Positions 9,001 through 17,776 of a DNA stretch of 51,083 nucleotides are shown in pieces; within the stretch, counting starts at the first letter, position 1; each line of letters starts with the position of its first letter. Below the pieces are notes generated by a model. It saw only the letters and a list, made by a program, of their open reading frames with translations. It had not been told where the DNA came from and did not search any database. Source of the stretch: an uncultured Pedobacter sp. (GTDB taxonomy: Bacteria > Bacteroidota > Bacteroidia > Sphingobacteriales > Sphingobacteriaceae); the NCBI GenBank assembly GCA_946478755.1, contig CAMLDJ010000012.1, positions 1-51,083 on the forward strand. Reading direction: 5' to 3'. Made by a program: the position numbers and the translations under genes.

Positions 9001-9473
9001 GCTACAAAAATTTCGGAGTGAATTTGTTCTTTACCGGTTCATACGGGAATGATGTGTTAAACCTTACCGGTTTTTATTTAAATAATGGTACACCTGATTT
9101 CTATGATATCTTTTTTAACCAGACGGAGAATTGGTATAAAAACAGGTGGACACCTACTAACCCCACGAACGATCAAAGGTATCCTGGTATACAAAAGAAA
9201 ATTCCTTTTACCGACATCAACTCCGCAATGGTGGAGAATGGCAGTTTTGTAAGATTGAAGTCTGCCACGGCTTATTATAATATTTCCAGCAATAAAATAA
9301 TTAAAAATGCCAGGATATTTGTAACCGGAACAAACTTGTTTACGATAACCAAGTATACCGGATTTGACCCCGAGGTTAGCGCTTATGGACAATCTCTGCT
9401 ACAACAAGGTATTGACTACGGTTCTTATCCTTCAAACAGAACCTTCACTATCGGATTTTCAACTAATTTTTAA
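6036..9473 (+). CDS. SusC/RagA-type TonB-linked outer-membrane transporter of PUL1
   Basis: About 1145 residues from the chosen ATG (MYKNFTTKICM). The frame is open back to 5928, but that extension covers the leader hairpin, and SusC proteins of this group typically start with MYKN-like sequence. Order: signal peptide (MMKITFFLVFATLMQVSAAG), STN domain (TLKQVFKEINKQTGYNVFW), carboxypeptidase-like domain, TonB box region (NEIVVVGYGSQ), plug (LQGRVSGVQV, IRIRGNNSLSG, LYVVDGFPL, YGSRGANGVILIKTK) and a long barrel. With the SusD next to it, it forms the pedal-bin importer of oligosaccharides. The STN domain supports signalling to the FecR/ECF pair upstream. SusD follows after 18 bases. Confidence 0.95.
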   Translation: MYKNFTTKICMPSGYIQKILRMMKITFFLVFATLMQVSAAGFGQKITFTQRDATLKQVFKEINKQTGYNVFWSPKLIKNSQKLDVNFKEMTLEKALSICLEGLPLTYRIIDKTIIIKEDEKSFPPKVINDIDVRGVVSDKQGKPMPGVTIKLKGAVGGVVTSADGKYAIKLPNGSGVLVFSYIGFITQQVEVNNRTTIDIVLEEAKQALNEIVVVGYGSQSKVNLATSSSGVSAKELQNTVITTFDQALQGRVSGVQVTQSSGEPGAAPVIRIRGNNSLSGDNQPLYVVDGFPLSTYKEAGSNAYGSTSQNGLFGINPNDIESMEILKDAAATAIYGSRGANGVILIKTKSGKAGEGKLEFINKTTFGNIINPYKMASAREFAQLINEAFVVLNKPVPFTAADVAGLTNSTDWFKAITRTSLTQDMSLNVSGGANKTNYYVSGNYLADKGSVVGSKNSRASVRANVNSDVNNWYSIKAQLSLVRQNTSRAISDSRAFPANDGPILDALRASPIVAVDYAGFNGPGIPGFTEGNYFANPYTTLLDKSDNLYSDYLVANFENNFKLAPGLQFVLSAGSNQSLSRRIQYFPATTAQGYTQNGTGSNFTSNTYSYNVNAYLNYIKTFDQVHDLNLTGGVEYNTEDLRLVNTSSSGFDIPGFGIDNIGSARIQSVGSYREGRTIQSGFFRANYTFNRKYVFNGSVRVDGASPFAEDKKYGVFPAVAVAWNLNEEEFMKGLGWLTNAKVRGSFGETGSQAISPYSSLAQYGNAFYQTGTGNGSVNTVLFPNNLPNSSLSWERTKQVDLGIDFSLIKNIFNISFDYYNKTTEGLLQPRQLPSQSGFVSVTDNYGSIRNRGVELTLGANIVNQTGFNWTSKLTVSHNHNLLLNLGEITAPQYVSLAGNLQGGVSGILQAGKELGLFYGERIIGLVQSGDIVGGVPKYPYPGIATDQIAGQWKFDDINKDGKIDVTNDRTVLGKATPDFTFGWNNDISYKNFGVNLFFTGSYGNDVLNLTGFYLNNGTPDFYDIFFNQTENWYKNRWTPTNPTNDQRYPGIQKKIPFTDINSAMVENGSFVRLKSATAYYNISSNKIIKNARIFVTGTNLFTITKYTGFDPEVSAYGQSLLQQGIDYGSYPSNRTFTIGFSTNF

Positions 9474-9491
9474 CCAGACATCACCTCATAT

Positions 9492-11087
9492 ATGAAACGT
9501 ATAAAAATAGCAATTTTAGCAACAGCAGTTGTTAGTTGTATGGTTTTCAACTCCTCTTGTAAGAAGAATCTCGAAGAATTACCTTACTCTTCTTTGTCTA
9601 GTTTAGATGTATTTAACAACGAGGATGGGTTGAAAAAGGCGACTTTGGGAATCTATCGTACTTATGTAGAGAATTGGACGAATACATGGAATAGGTTTGG
9701 TGCTTCAGAAACAGGGCATAAATATGCTACTATGGGACAATTTGGTGATTATTTTAATTCTCATAACCAATTTGCCACTACGTCATCAAATAATACTGGC
9801 TTGCAACTCGCTACCATATGGACTGAGGATTATAAAATGATTGCAAGAGCAAACACTGTAATCGCTAATGCATTGGTTGCTGTACCAGACGCTACAATAG
9901 CAGATAAATACATTGCCGAGGCAAGGTTCCTGCGTGGCTATATGTACTTTGACCTGGCAAGAAATTTTGGAGGGGTACCTATTGTTGATCAACAGATCAC
10001 CTCACTTTCTCAAACAGATCTTATCTATGGTAAAAGAGCAACCTTACAGGAAACCTACGATTTTTTAATCGCTGATATGCTTTTTGCTGCAAGCAACCTT
10101 CCTGATAAATGGACTGGGGCAGATGCGGGGAGAATAAGCGCGGGTACCTCAAAGGCGATGTTGGGTAAAATTTATTTAACCATGGCCGGAAAGCCGCTTA
10201 ACAATACTGCTTATTATCAAAAGGCGGTTGATATACTAACTGAGGTTGTCGGTACTGCTGAAGAAGCAAAATATGGTTTTGGCCTGCAACCTAAATTTAC
10301 TGATGTCTTTTCTTCTAGTAACAAGAAAAACTCGGAGGTGGTATTTGCGTTTGGTAACTTTTATAGCTCCATTAATCAAAATGCCAGTATATGGCCGTTT
10401 TTTCTTGGTGGTCTTGGTCTGGTTAACAACTCTGAGCAAAGCCAGGCAGGTGTTACCTACAAATATTATCAGTTATTTGAGCCTACCGATGACAGAAGAG
10501 ATTTTACCTGTGTTATACAGTATAAAGCTGCTGATAATGCAGGTCAGGCGCTAAAGGGGGACGATATTGTGTATGATCCTGCGAAATTGAAATATATCAT
10601 CCAAAGAACTGGTGCTGTATTTGGTAATGGAACCATTAACCAGGGGATCGTTTATGGGAAGTTTGACCGTACCCCTCGGCCTGAGGGAAGCGTACCATGG
10701 GCATATCCTATCGATATGATACAACTCCGTTTTTCTGATGTTTTATTATGCCTTGCCGAAGCGTTGAATGAAACCGGTAAACCTGGAGAGGCGCTAACGC
10801 ATTTAAACAGGGTGAGAACAAGGTCGCATGCGGCTGCTTATCTTAATGCAGATGACATGGTAAATAAAATAAGACTTGAACGCAGACTTGAACTGACAGG
10901 AGAGTTCAACACAGTTTATGACATCAGAAGATGGGGAACCTTGCAAGAGGAGATAGCTGCAGAAGTTCCAAGCCAGGTGATTGGAGGAGTAGTAGGAACA
11001 TATAACTCCAGGCTGGAGTTATATCCTATACCTCAAGCTGAACTTGGTAAAAATACAAATTTGGTGCAAAATCCCGGTTACAATTAA
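9492..11087 (+). CDS. SusD/RagB-type surface glycan-binding lipoprotein of PUL1
   Basis: A 531-residue lipoprotein with the lipobox NSSC and the lipidated Cys at 23. The N-terminal SusD-like segment (EELPYSSLSSLDVFNNEDGL) and tetratricopeptide-like helices (AEARFLRGYMYFDLARNFGG) are followed by the C-terminal RagB region (LRFSDVLLCLAEALNETG, LNRVRTRS, RLERRLELTGE, then YDIRRWG). The ending LYPIPQAELGKNTNLVQNPG is the family signature. It caps the SusC pore and binds the glycan. It is cotranscribed with SusC (18-base gap) and followed by an inverted repeat before the enzyme genes. Confidence 0.95.
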   Translation: MKRIKIAILATAVVSCMVFNSSCKKNLEELPYSSLSSLDVFNNEDGLKKATLGIYRTYVENWTNTWNRFGASETGHKYATMGQFGDYFNSHNQFATTSSNNTGLQLATIWTEDYKMIARANTVIANALVAVPDATIADKYIAEARFLRGYMYFDLARNFGGVPIVDQQITSLSQTDLIYGKRATLQETYDFLIADMLFAASNLPDKWTGADAGRISAGTSKAMLGKIYLTMAGKPLNNTAYYQKAVDILTEVVGTAEEAKYGFGLQPKFTDVFSSSNKKNSEVVFAFGNFYSSINQNASIWPFFLGGLGLVNNSEQSQAGVTYKYYQLFEPTDDRRDFTCVIQYKAADNAGQALKGDDIVYDPAKLKYIIQRTGAVFGNGTINQGIVYGKFDRTPRPEGSVPWAYPIDMIQLRFSDVLLCLAEALNETGKPGEALTHLNRVRTRSHAAAYLNADDMVNKIRLERRLELTGEFNTVYDIRRWGTLQEEIAAEVPSQVIGGVVGTYNSRLELYPIPQAELGKNTNLVQNPGYN

Positions 11088-11095
11088 CTAATAAT

Positions 11096-11151
11096 CAATA
11101 ACCTGGGTAACTTAGCATCTTTATTGATCTGCAGGTTATACCAGGTTATTG
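11096..11151. repeat. 11-bp inverted repeat between susD and the GH106 gene
   Basis: CAATAACCTGG (11096-11106) is the perfect reverse complement of CCAGGTTATTG (11141-11151), with a 34-base loop. The loop holds a second partial partner, CAGGTTATA (11132-11140), so the left arm can pair with either of two tandem right arms. It sits in the 78-bp gap between the transport genes and the enzyme genes, and TTAAATTTT follows. It could be a partial terminator or an RNA processing site that sets different levels for susCD and the enzymes. Confidence 0.5.
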
Positions 11152-11165
11152 TTAAATTTTAATCT

Positions 11166-14100
11166 ATGAACGTTCTGTGTCAAGTAGTTAAAGGAGTACG
11201 CTTATCATTAGTCCCTATATTTTTAGGCTTGGCTGTTTGTAATGCTCAACAGCTTCCAAACTCCTCGCAAAGACTAAAGGCTATTGAAACAGGTTTTATT
11301 AAGATTCCTGATTCCATACAAACAAGTATTTACTGGTATTGGATTTCTGATAATATATCTAAAGAGGGGGTTGTGAAAGATCTGGAAGCCATGAAGAAAG
11401 TGGGGATTAATCGGGCATTCATTGGTAATATTGGTCTGGAGGAGGTGCCTTATGGAAAGGTGAAGATTTTGTCTGATGAATGGTGGGATATTCTACACAC
11501 AGCACTAAAAACAGCTACCAGGCTAAATATCGAAATAGGTATATTTAACAGCCCGGGGTGGAGCCAATCCGGAGGGCCATGGGTTAAACCACAGCAGGCA
11601 ATGCGTTATCTTACCTCCTCGCAGGTGATGGTTAAAGGACCATTGGCATTCAATGAAAAATTGGTGAAACCACAAGTAAACTTTCAGGATGTAAAAGTTA
11701 TCGCCTATCCGGTGCCTGCCGATTATATAAGAGACATCAGCGCTTTAAGACCAAAATTAACATCACTGCCCGCTAATGATTCGCTTAATAACTTGATCGA
11801 TAACATTCCAGTAACAAGTATCTATTTAGAGAAGGACAGTCAGTTTTCATTGGATATAAGTACTCAGAAGCCCTATACCGTACGCAGCTTGACGGTAAAT
11901 ACCACAAAAATGCCGGTTTATCTGGAAGGGAATATCCAATCAAAAGTAAATAACACGTATGTTATCCTTAAGCATTTCTCCATAGACCGCAGCAATCCGG
12001 CCTTAAATACTGGTTTTACCCCTTACGGGCCAGCAACTATTTCTATACCGGCAAGTACAGCTAAAGATTTCCGGGTCGTGTTTACAAAGGTGACCGCTAA
12101 TTCGGGATTAGCTGAAGTAAAGCTGTCAGCAGTCCCGGTTGTTGAGAATTTCCTGGAAAAATCGCTGGCGAAAATGTGGCCGACGCCTCAGCCTAATTGG
12201 GCGGCCTACCAATGGGCGCCCCAACAAAATGGAAGGTCACAATATAGCATTGACCCTCATAAAGTGGTTGACCTATCAAAGTTCATGACAGCAGATGGTA
12301 CGCTAAACTGGAAGATACCCACCGGAACCTGGATCATTGAACGCACCGGCATGATACCTACCAACGTTACGAATGCCCCTGCATCACCAGAAGGCCGTGG
12401 CCTGGAGGTAGATAAGATGAGCAAGGAACATGTTGCCGATCATTTTAAGGCCTTCCTGGGGCAGATCATTAAACGCATTCCAGCCGAAGACCGCAAAACC
12501 TGGAAGGTAGTTGTTCAGGACAGTTACGAAACTGGCAGCCAAAATTGGACAGACAATTTAATCAATGAATTTCAGCAGACTTATAAATATAACCCAACCC
12601 CTTATATGCCGGTATTACAGGGTAGGGTAGTGGGAAGTGAGGATATTTCTGATCGTTTTCTTTGGGATCTGCGGAGGTTGGTAGCAGATGACGTTTCTTA
12701 TAAATATGTAGGTGGTCTGCAAGACATCAGTCATCAATTTGGTTTAACCACCTGGCTCGAAAACTACGGGCACTGGGGTTTTCCGGGCGAGTTTCTGCAG
12801 TATGGTGGCCAGTCTGATGAAATAGCCGGCGAATTTTGGAGCGAAGGAGATCTTGGCGACATTGAAAACCGGGCAGCCTCATCGTCGGCCCATATATATG
12901 GAAAGACCAAAGTATCGGCGGAATCTTTTACTGCTGCCGGCAGTCCCTTTTCGCGTTATCCGGCAATGTTTAAAAAGCGCGGCGACAAGTTTTTTACGGA
13001 AGGCATAAACAATACGCTGCTGCATGTTTATGTTCATCAACCGGATGAGCATACGCTGCCTGGTTTAACAGCCTGGTTCGGTGTGGAATTTAACAGGCTG
13101 AACACCTGGTTTTTTGATATGGATGGATTGCTGCAATATGTCAAACGCAGCAATATGATGCTGCAGCAGGGCCAATATGTTGCCGATGTGGCTTACTTTA
13201 TCGGTGAAGATGCACCAAAGATGACAGGTGTAACAGACCCGAGTATGCCGCAGGGGTACTCATTTGATTACATTAACGGCGAAGTTATCAGGGAAAAACT
13301 TACAGTGAAAGATGGAAAGATAAGCCTGCCCAATGGGATCAGTTATCGCATTTTGGTTCTTCCAAAATTAAAAACCATGCGTCCCGAGCTGTTAGCTAAG
13401 ATCAAGGATCTGGTACAAGAGGGTGCAGTAATTTTAGGGCCAAGGCCGAGCAGGTCACCAAGTTTACAGGCTTATCCTACCTCAGATAAACGAGTACAGG
13501 ATATGGCAGCCGAGCTTTGGGGTAAAATTGATGGTGCTGTAACAAAAGTTAACCATTATGGAAAGGGCCTGGTGATAAGTGGCATGGGATTGCAGGAAGC
13601 TTTAAATACCATTAAAGTGTTACCTGATTTAAAAATCACTCAAAGCGATTCAGTTCTTTTTATACACAGAGCACTGGACGATAGCGATGTTTATTTTTTA
13701 TCAAACCAGAAAAATAGTATTGTTGCGATCGCTAGCGAATTCCGCATCAGCGGTAAAAAGCCTGAATTGTGGGATGCTGTAAACGGTACGATGCGCGACC
13801 TGCCATCTTATCAGCAAACGGCCTCAACAACATTGGTTCCTATGCGGCTTGCTCCTTACGAGAGTGCATTTGTGATATTCAGAAAACCGGCAACAACCGG
13901 CGACAACAAAAGGACAAATTATCCTTTACCCGAAAAAGTTATTCAGCTCGACAAACCATGGATGGTAAGTTTTGATAAAAATATGCGCGGTCCTGTACAG
14001 CCGGTAAAATTCGAAACATTGTCTGATTGGTCTAAAAACTCAAATGACAGCATTAAATACTACTCGGGTACAGCCTACTATTATAACACATTTGAAGTCG

Positions 14101-14417
14101 ATAAGCCGGTTAAGGGTGCAAATTATATCGTTGATCTGGGCTTAGTCAAGGCTATAGCTAAGGTAGTTGTTAATGGCATACAAATGGGGGGTGCATGGAC
14201 TCCACCCTATAATGTTGACATTACAAAAGCATTGAAACCGGGCGAAAATAAGCTTGAAATTAAAGTAGTGAATACCTGGGTTAACCGACTCCTGGGAGAT
14301 GGTATGTTACCTGCGGATCAACGGAAAACAACTGTGCTTTACGGCCCGGATCCGAAAAATGGATTGGAATCATCTGGATTGCTGGGGCCGGTTAGAATTA
14401 ACATAATTAGATATTAA
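11166..14417 (+). CDS. GH106-type alpha-L-rhamnosidase
   Basis: 1083 residues with an N-terminal signal peptide (to about 28, ending VCNAQQ). The catalytic part starts with the GH106 pattern SIYWYWISDNISKEGVVKDL and IGIFNSPGWSQSGGPWVKP, typical of this large glycoside hydrolase family. Conserved blocks follow: EGRGLEVDKMS, DSYETGSQNWT, WLENYGHWGFPGEF, EFWSEGDLGD, KVSAESFTA. The C-terminal jelly-roll (YYNTFEVDKPVKGANYIVDL, NPPYN-like TPPYNVDITKALKPGEN) is the usual galactose-binding-like domain. GH106 enzymes remove terminal alpha-L-rhamnose from pectin-type glycans such as rhamnogalacturonan. Its place after SusCD makes it a core enzyme of PUL1, probably periplasmic or surface located. Confidence 0.9.
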   Translation: MNVLCQVVKGVRLSLVPIFLGLAVCNAQQLPNSSQRLKAIETGFIKIPDSIQTSIYWYWISDNISKEGVVKDLEAMKKVGINRAFIGNIGLEEVPYGKVKILSDEWWDILHTALKTATRLNIEIGIFNSPGWSQSGGPWVKPQQAMRYLTSSQVMVKGPLAFNEKLVKPQVNFQDVKVIAYPVPADYIRDISALRPKLTSLPANDSLNNLIDNIPVTSIYLEKDSQFSLDISTQKPYTVRSLTVNTTKMPVYLEGNIQSKVNNTYVILKHFSIDRSNPALNTGFTPYGPATISIPASTAKDFRVVFTKVTANSGLAEVKLSAVPVVENFLEKSLAKMWPTPQPNWAAYQWAPQQNGRSQYSIDPHKVVDLSKFMTADGTLNWKIPTGTWIIERTGMIPTNVTNAPASPEGRGLEVDKMSKEHVADHFKAFLGQIIKRIPAEDRKTWKVVVQDSYETGSQNWTDNLINEFQQTYKYNPTPYMPVLQGRVVGSEDISDRFLWDLRRLVADDVSYKYVGGLQDISHQFGLTTWLENYGHWGFPGEFLQYGGQSDEIAGEFWSEGDLGDIENRAASSSAHIYGKTKVSAESFTAAGSPFSRYPAMFKKRGDKFFTEGINNTLLHVYVHQPDEHTLPGLTAWFGVEFNRLNTWFFDMDGLLQYVKRSNMMLQQGQYVADVAYFIGEDAPKMTGVTDPSMPQGYSFDYINGEVIREKLTVKDGKISLPNGISYRILVLPKLKTMRPELLAKIKDLVQEGAVILGPRPSRSPSLQAYPTSDKRVQDMAAELWGKIDGAVTKVNHYGKGLVISGMGLQEALNTIKVLPDLKITQSDSVLFIHRALDDSDVYFLSNQKNSIVAIASEFRISGKKPELWDAVNGTMRDLPSYQQTASTTLVPMRLAPYESAFVIFRKPATTGDNKRTNYPLPEKVIQLDKPWMVSFDKNMRGPVQPVKFETLSDWSKNSNDSIKYYSGTAYYYNTFEVDKPVKGANYIVDLGLVKAIAKVVVNGIQMGGAWTPPYNVDITKALKPGENKLEIKVVNTWVNRLLGDGMLPADQRKTTVLYGPDPKNGLESSGLLGPVRINIIRY

Positions 14418-14478
14418 CTTGGCGAAATCATTCTAATGAACGACAGCAGGCTCTTTTCTTAAAATTATACGAATCAAA

Positions 14479-15744
14479 ATGCGATATATTTATTTTAAAA
14501 AGGTATTAATTTGCGCTCTAACCGTTTTCCTCTCGTTTAGTGCAAAAAGTCAGGAACTAAAGATTGTATATTTCGGTTCCTCTGTTCCATATGGGCAAGG
14601 CGCCTCTAACCATAAAGGTTATACCAGCTTATTTTCAGATATCCTCAAAAAAAGGGTTTCCGCAGACGGTAGGGTATGGAAAACGGTTAACATAAGTATA
14701 CCGGGAGACAATACAATAAAGGTATTGAACAGGTATGAAACAGACCTCCTTTCTCAAAATGGCAAATATGTCATTTTTGCTTTGGCCCTGGGTAACGAAG
14801 GTATTCACGAACAAGGGCAACCGATGTTTGATCAGTTTGAAACAAACCTCAAGACCTTGATCAATAAAGCAAAGTCCGATGCTTATATTCCAGTCATTAC
14901 CAATAGTTACGCCCGAAACGACTACAATGAAAAGGATTACCGTTTCATAAAAAAGATGAATTTATTAATCCAGACATGGGATGTTCCAAGTATTAACTTA
15001 CTTGGCGCAATAGACGACCTTTCCGGTCATTGGGTGGATGGATTTTGGGCTGACGGGGCACATCCCAACGATGCAGGGCATACTGAAATGTCTTATACCA
15101 TCGTTCCTTCTTTGTTTGATGCCCTCGAAAGCAATAAACCCATACCTAAAAGCATAAAGGGATCTTATATCAGGCTATCTAAAACCAGATCAAAAAGTAA
15201 ATCGATCGTATTTAGTCCTGAGCATATTGTGCATCCATTTACAACCGCTATCAGTTTTAAGACGGGCGATTCTGGGGCTTTATTACAAATTGACAATGTA
15301 ACAGGAAGAGGAACAGTAGCGATTAATAACGATGGGCGGCTTGTTTATTCGTCGGCCAGATCTGGCATGATCACCGGAACGGCTAAAGTTAATGACAATA
15401 AATGGCACAAAGTTATCGTCACGCATTATTATGCTAAAAATGTAACCCTGCTTTATTGCGACAGTACTTTACAAGGCACCGTAAGGGAAAGGCTTGTCGC
15501 CACTGGCTTTAAGATCGGGGGGGCAGATATTCCCAAAAAACTGGCCTATAAAAATTGGTTATTCTATAGGTCGGCTATGAACCTGGACGAAGTGAGGTAC
15601 CTTGCAAAAGATTCCTTACTAAAATCGAGTCTGGAATTATATGCGCCACTGGATGGAAGGAAGGCAAGTGTTTCCGATCCTTTAGTTAACCTCGCACAAA
15701 GCATGAATACCATCAAAGAAATCACCAGCACTACAAACCTATAA
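14479..15744 (+). CDS. SGNH-family esterase fused to a LamG/concanavalin-like domain
   Basis: 421 residues with a signal peptide (to about 24). The N-terminal SGNH hydrolase domain has block I as YFGSSVPYG (nucleophile Ser35; the Asp of GDS is Ser here), a block II glycine in SIPGDNT, block III GNEG (Gly105, Asn106), and block V DGAHPNDAGH (Asp192, His195), so the active site is complete. From about 225 a LamG/Laminin_G_3-like beta-sandwich follows (FTTAISFKTGD, NKWHKVIVTHYY, LYCDSTLQGTV), a likely carbohydrate-binding part. In pectin-type PULs such enzymes are rhamnogalacturonan acetylesterases. The substrate is inferred from the rhamnosidase neighbours on both sides. Confidence 0.85.
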   Translation: MRYIYFKKVLICALTVFLSFSAKSQELKIVYFGSSVPYGQGASNHKGYTSLFSDILKKRVSADGRVWKTVNISIPGDNTIKVLNRYETDLLSQNGKYVIFALALGNEGIHEQGQPMFDQFETNLKTLINKAKSDAYIPVITNSYARNDYNEKDYRFIKKMNLLIQTWDVPSINLLGAIDDLSGHWVDGFWADGAHPNDAGHTEMSYTIVPSLFDALESNKPIPKSIKGSYIRLSKTRSKSKSIVFSPEHIVHPFTTAISFKTGDSGALLQIDNVTGRGTVAINNDGRLVYSSARSGMITGTAKVNDNKWHKVIVTHYYAKNVTLLYCDSTLQGTVRERLVATGFKIGGADIPKKLAYKNWLFYRSAMNLDEVRYLAKDSLLKSSLELYAPLDGRKASVSDPLVNLAQSMNTIKEITSTTNL

Positions 15745-15763
15745 TCGCGCAAAACAAAAAAAT

Positions 15764-17539
15764 ATGCAGCTGCAAAATTTACCTTTTATCCTGTTTATGC
15801 TATTAAGTTATACTTCGTTTGCTCAATCATTATTGCCACCTGTTTTTGATGCCAATCGTGCTAAAACAACTGGTACAACGAAGGTTATTCAGCGCTACCT
15901 TTCACCCCTCAGAGTCCTTTGGAAAACAGCGGGTGCAGATAGCAATATTATCAATGAGCTAAACCTTTTAAAGCCGGGTAATGGGCAGGCAGATCTTGTA
16001 AATAAGCAGGTAACTGTATTAAAAAGCAGTAAGGGGATTAAACCCGGTTTGCTTCTTGATTTTGGGAAAGAGCTGCAAGGAGGCCTGCAAATCGTAACCG
16101 GTATGCACAAGAGTGGCAAGCCCGTAAAATTGCGGATAAGGTTTGGCGAATCGGCAAGTGAGGCTATGAGTGATATCGAACCCGTAAAAAATGCAACGAA
16201 TGATCATGCAATCAGGGATATGATTGTCCTGGTTCCCTGGCTAGGTATATTTGAAGTAGGAAATACAGGTTACCGTTTTGTTCGTATTGATCTTGTTGAC
16301 GATGGTAGTGAAGTACATTTAAAAGAGGTGCGGGCCGTCTTTAAATTTCGCGATATACCTTATTTGGGATCGTTCAATTCAAGCGATACACTACTCAACA
16401 AAATTTGGCTGACGGGAGCTTATACTGTTCATTTAAATATGCAGGAATACCTGTGGGATGGTATAAAACGGGACAGATTGGTGTGGGTAGGCGATATGCA
16501 TCCTGAAATCTCCACCATAGCCAGTGTTTTTGGATATAATGAAGTAGTCCCTAAAAGTTTAGATCTTTCCCGGGAACTTCATCCATTGCCAGCATACATG
16601 AATGGGATGATTACTTACTCGATGTGGTGGGTAATTATGCATCGCGACTGGTATATGCATAATGGCAACCTGAACTATCTTAAGGAACAAAAGGTATACC
16701 TCATTAAGCTACTAAATCACTATATGAGCAAAATTGATGAGCATAATAAAGAAAACCTCTATGATGGTACCCGTTTTCTTGACTGGCCGTCGAGCGAAAA
16801 TAAAGAAGGTATTGATGCTGGTATGCATGCCCTGTTAGCGCTCACGCTAGAGGCGGGGTCAGATCTCTGCAAGGTGCTCAATGATCAGGCTACTGCTAAG
16901 AAATGCGATCAGGCGGTTGCCAGATTAAAAAAATATAAACCGGAGATCAATGGCTCAAAACAGGCCGCATCCCTGCTGGCTTTATCTGGCCTTATGTCAG
17001 CCGAAAAGGCAAACAATGAAGTTATCGGGGTTGGAGGTGTAAAAGGCTTTTCAACTTTTTATGGCTATTATATGCTTCAGGCGAAGGCAATGGCGGGCGA
17101 TTATCAGGGTTCTATTGATGCCATAAGGACATACTGGGGCGCTATGCTTAAGCTTGGAGCCACCACCTTTTGGGAAGACTTTAATATCGACTGGTTGCCC
17201 AATGCGTCGCGTATCGATGAGTTGGTGCCCGCAGGGAAGAAAGATATTCACGGCGACTATGGCGCTTATTGTTATACCGGCTTCCGTCACAGCTTATGTC
17301 ATGGCTGGGCTTCAGGGCCAACCCCATGGCTAACAGAGCATGTTTTGGGGATCAAAGTTGTTGAGCCCGGATGTAAAACAATAAAAATTCAACCACACCT
17401 CGGCGACCTGAAGTTTGCTGAAGGCAGTTTTCCAACTCCCTTCGGACTGGTAAAAGTGAAACATACCATGCAGGCAAACGGGAAAATTAAATCTGATGTA
17501 TCAGCACCGAAGGAAGTTAAGGTTATATTGAGTGATTAA
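15764..17539 (+). CDS. GH78-type alpha-L-rhamnosidase (six-hairpin glycosidase)
   Basis: 591 residues with a signal peptide (ending SYTSFAQS). An N-terminal beta domain (about 60-200, LLDFGKELQGGLQI, GNTGYRFVRIDL) precedes the (alpha/alpha)6 barrel with the GH78 landmarks DGIKRDRLVWVGDMHPE (about 235-251, acidic catalytic loop), LDWPSSEN, GATTFWEDFNIDW and HSLCHGWASGPTPWL. A short C-terminal beta domain (VVEPGCKTIKIQPHL) closes the protein. It is smaller than many GH78 enzymes because accessory N-terminal domains are absent. With the GH106 enzyme it gives PUL1 two rhamnosidases, pointing to a rhamnose-rich side chain or backbone. It is the last gene of the operon, 19 bases after the esterase. 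Confidence 0.88.
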   Translation: MQLQNLPFILFMLLSYTSFAQSLLPPVFDANRAKTTGTTKVIQRYLSPLRVLWKTAGADSNIINELNLLKPGNGQADLVNKQVTVLKSSKGIKPGLLLDFGKELQGGLQIVTGMHKSGKPVKLRIRFGESASEAMSDIEPVKNATNDHAIRDMIVLVPWLGIFEVGNTGYRFVRIDLVDDGSEVHLKEVRAVFKFRDIPYLGSFNSSDTLLNKIWLTGAYTVHLNMQEYLWDGIKRDRLVWVGDMHPEISTIASVFGYNEVVPKSLDLSRELHPLPAYMNGMITYSMWWVIMHRDWYMHNGNLNYLKEQKVYLIKLLNHYMSKIDEHNKENLYDGTRFLDWPSSENKEGIDAGMHALLALTLEAGSDLCKVLNDQATAKKCDQAVARLKKYKPEINGSKQAASLLALSGLMSAEKANNEVIGVGGVKGFSTFYGYYMLQAKAMAGDYQGSIDAIRTYWGAMLKLGATTFWEDFNIDWLPNASRIDELVPAGKKDIHGDYGAYCYTGFRHSLCHGWASGPTPWLTEHVLGIKVVEPGCKTIKIQPHLGDLKFAEGSFPTPFGLVKVKHTMQANGKIKSDVSAPKEVKVILSD

Positions 17540-17571
17540 GGACATCGTCATGAAAGGCCCAAGTCGAATGT

Positions 17572-17743
17572 GTTATAATTACGGGATCACCGGTAACTTT
17601 TTCTGTAGGCATTTCTATCGTTGGTCGATGGAACCTGGTAAACAGACGGGGAAACCTATATGGTGAAAAAGCTAACACCTACAGAACTGATCCTTGAGGA
17701 CAGGGGTTCTGATTCTGTGTACGAAATCAAGTTGAGCAGGTAA
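17572..17743 (+). pseudogene. Remnant of a lipocalin-like protein, frameshifted
   Basis: Two short open stretches in different frames look like the ends of one lipocalin-like gene. The first (from 17572) contains VGISIVGRWNLVN, like the (I/L)VGxWxLV start of lipocalin-like domains. The second, open after a TAA at 17639-17641, reads TDGETYMVKKLTPTELILE and ends in YEIKLSR before TAA at 17741-17743, like the C-terminal strands of the same fold. The middle is missing and the frame changes, so this is probably a deletion remnant. A 28-codon ORF from ATG 17660 exists but is unlikely to be functional. Confidence 0.4.
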
Positions 17744-17776
17744 AGGACAGGGAGCGATTGTGCCCAGTTATTCGCT

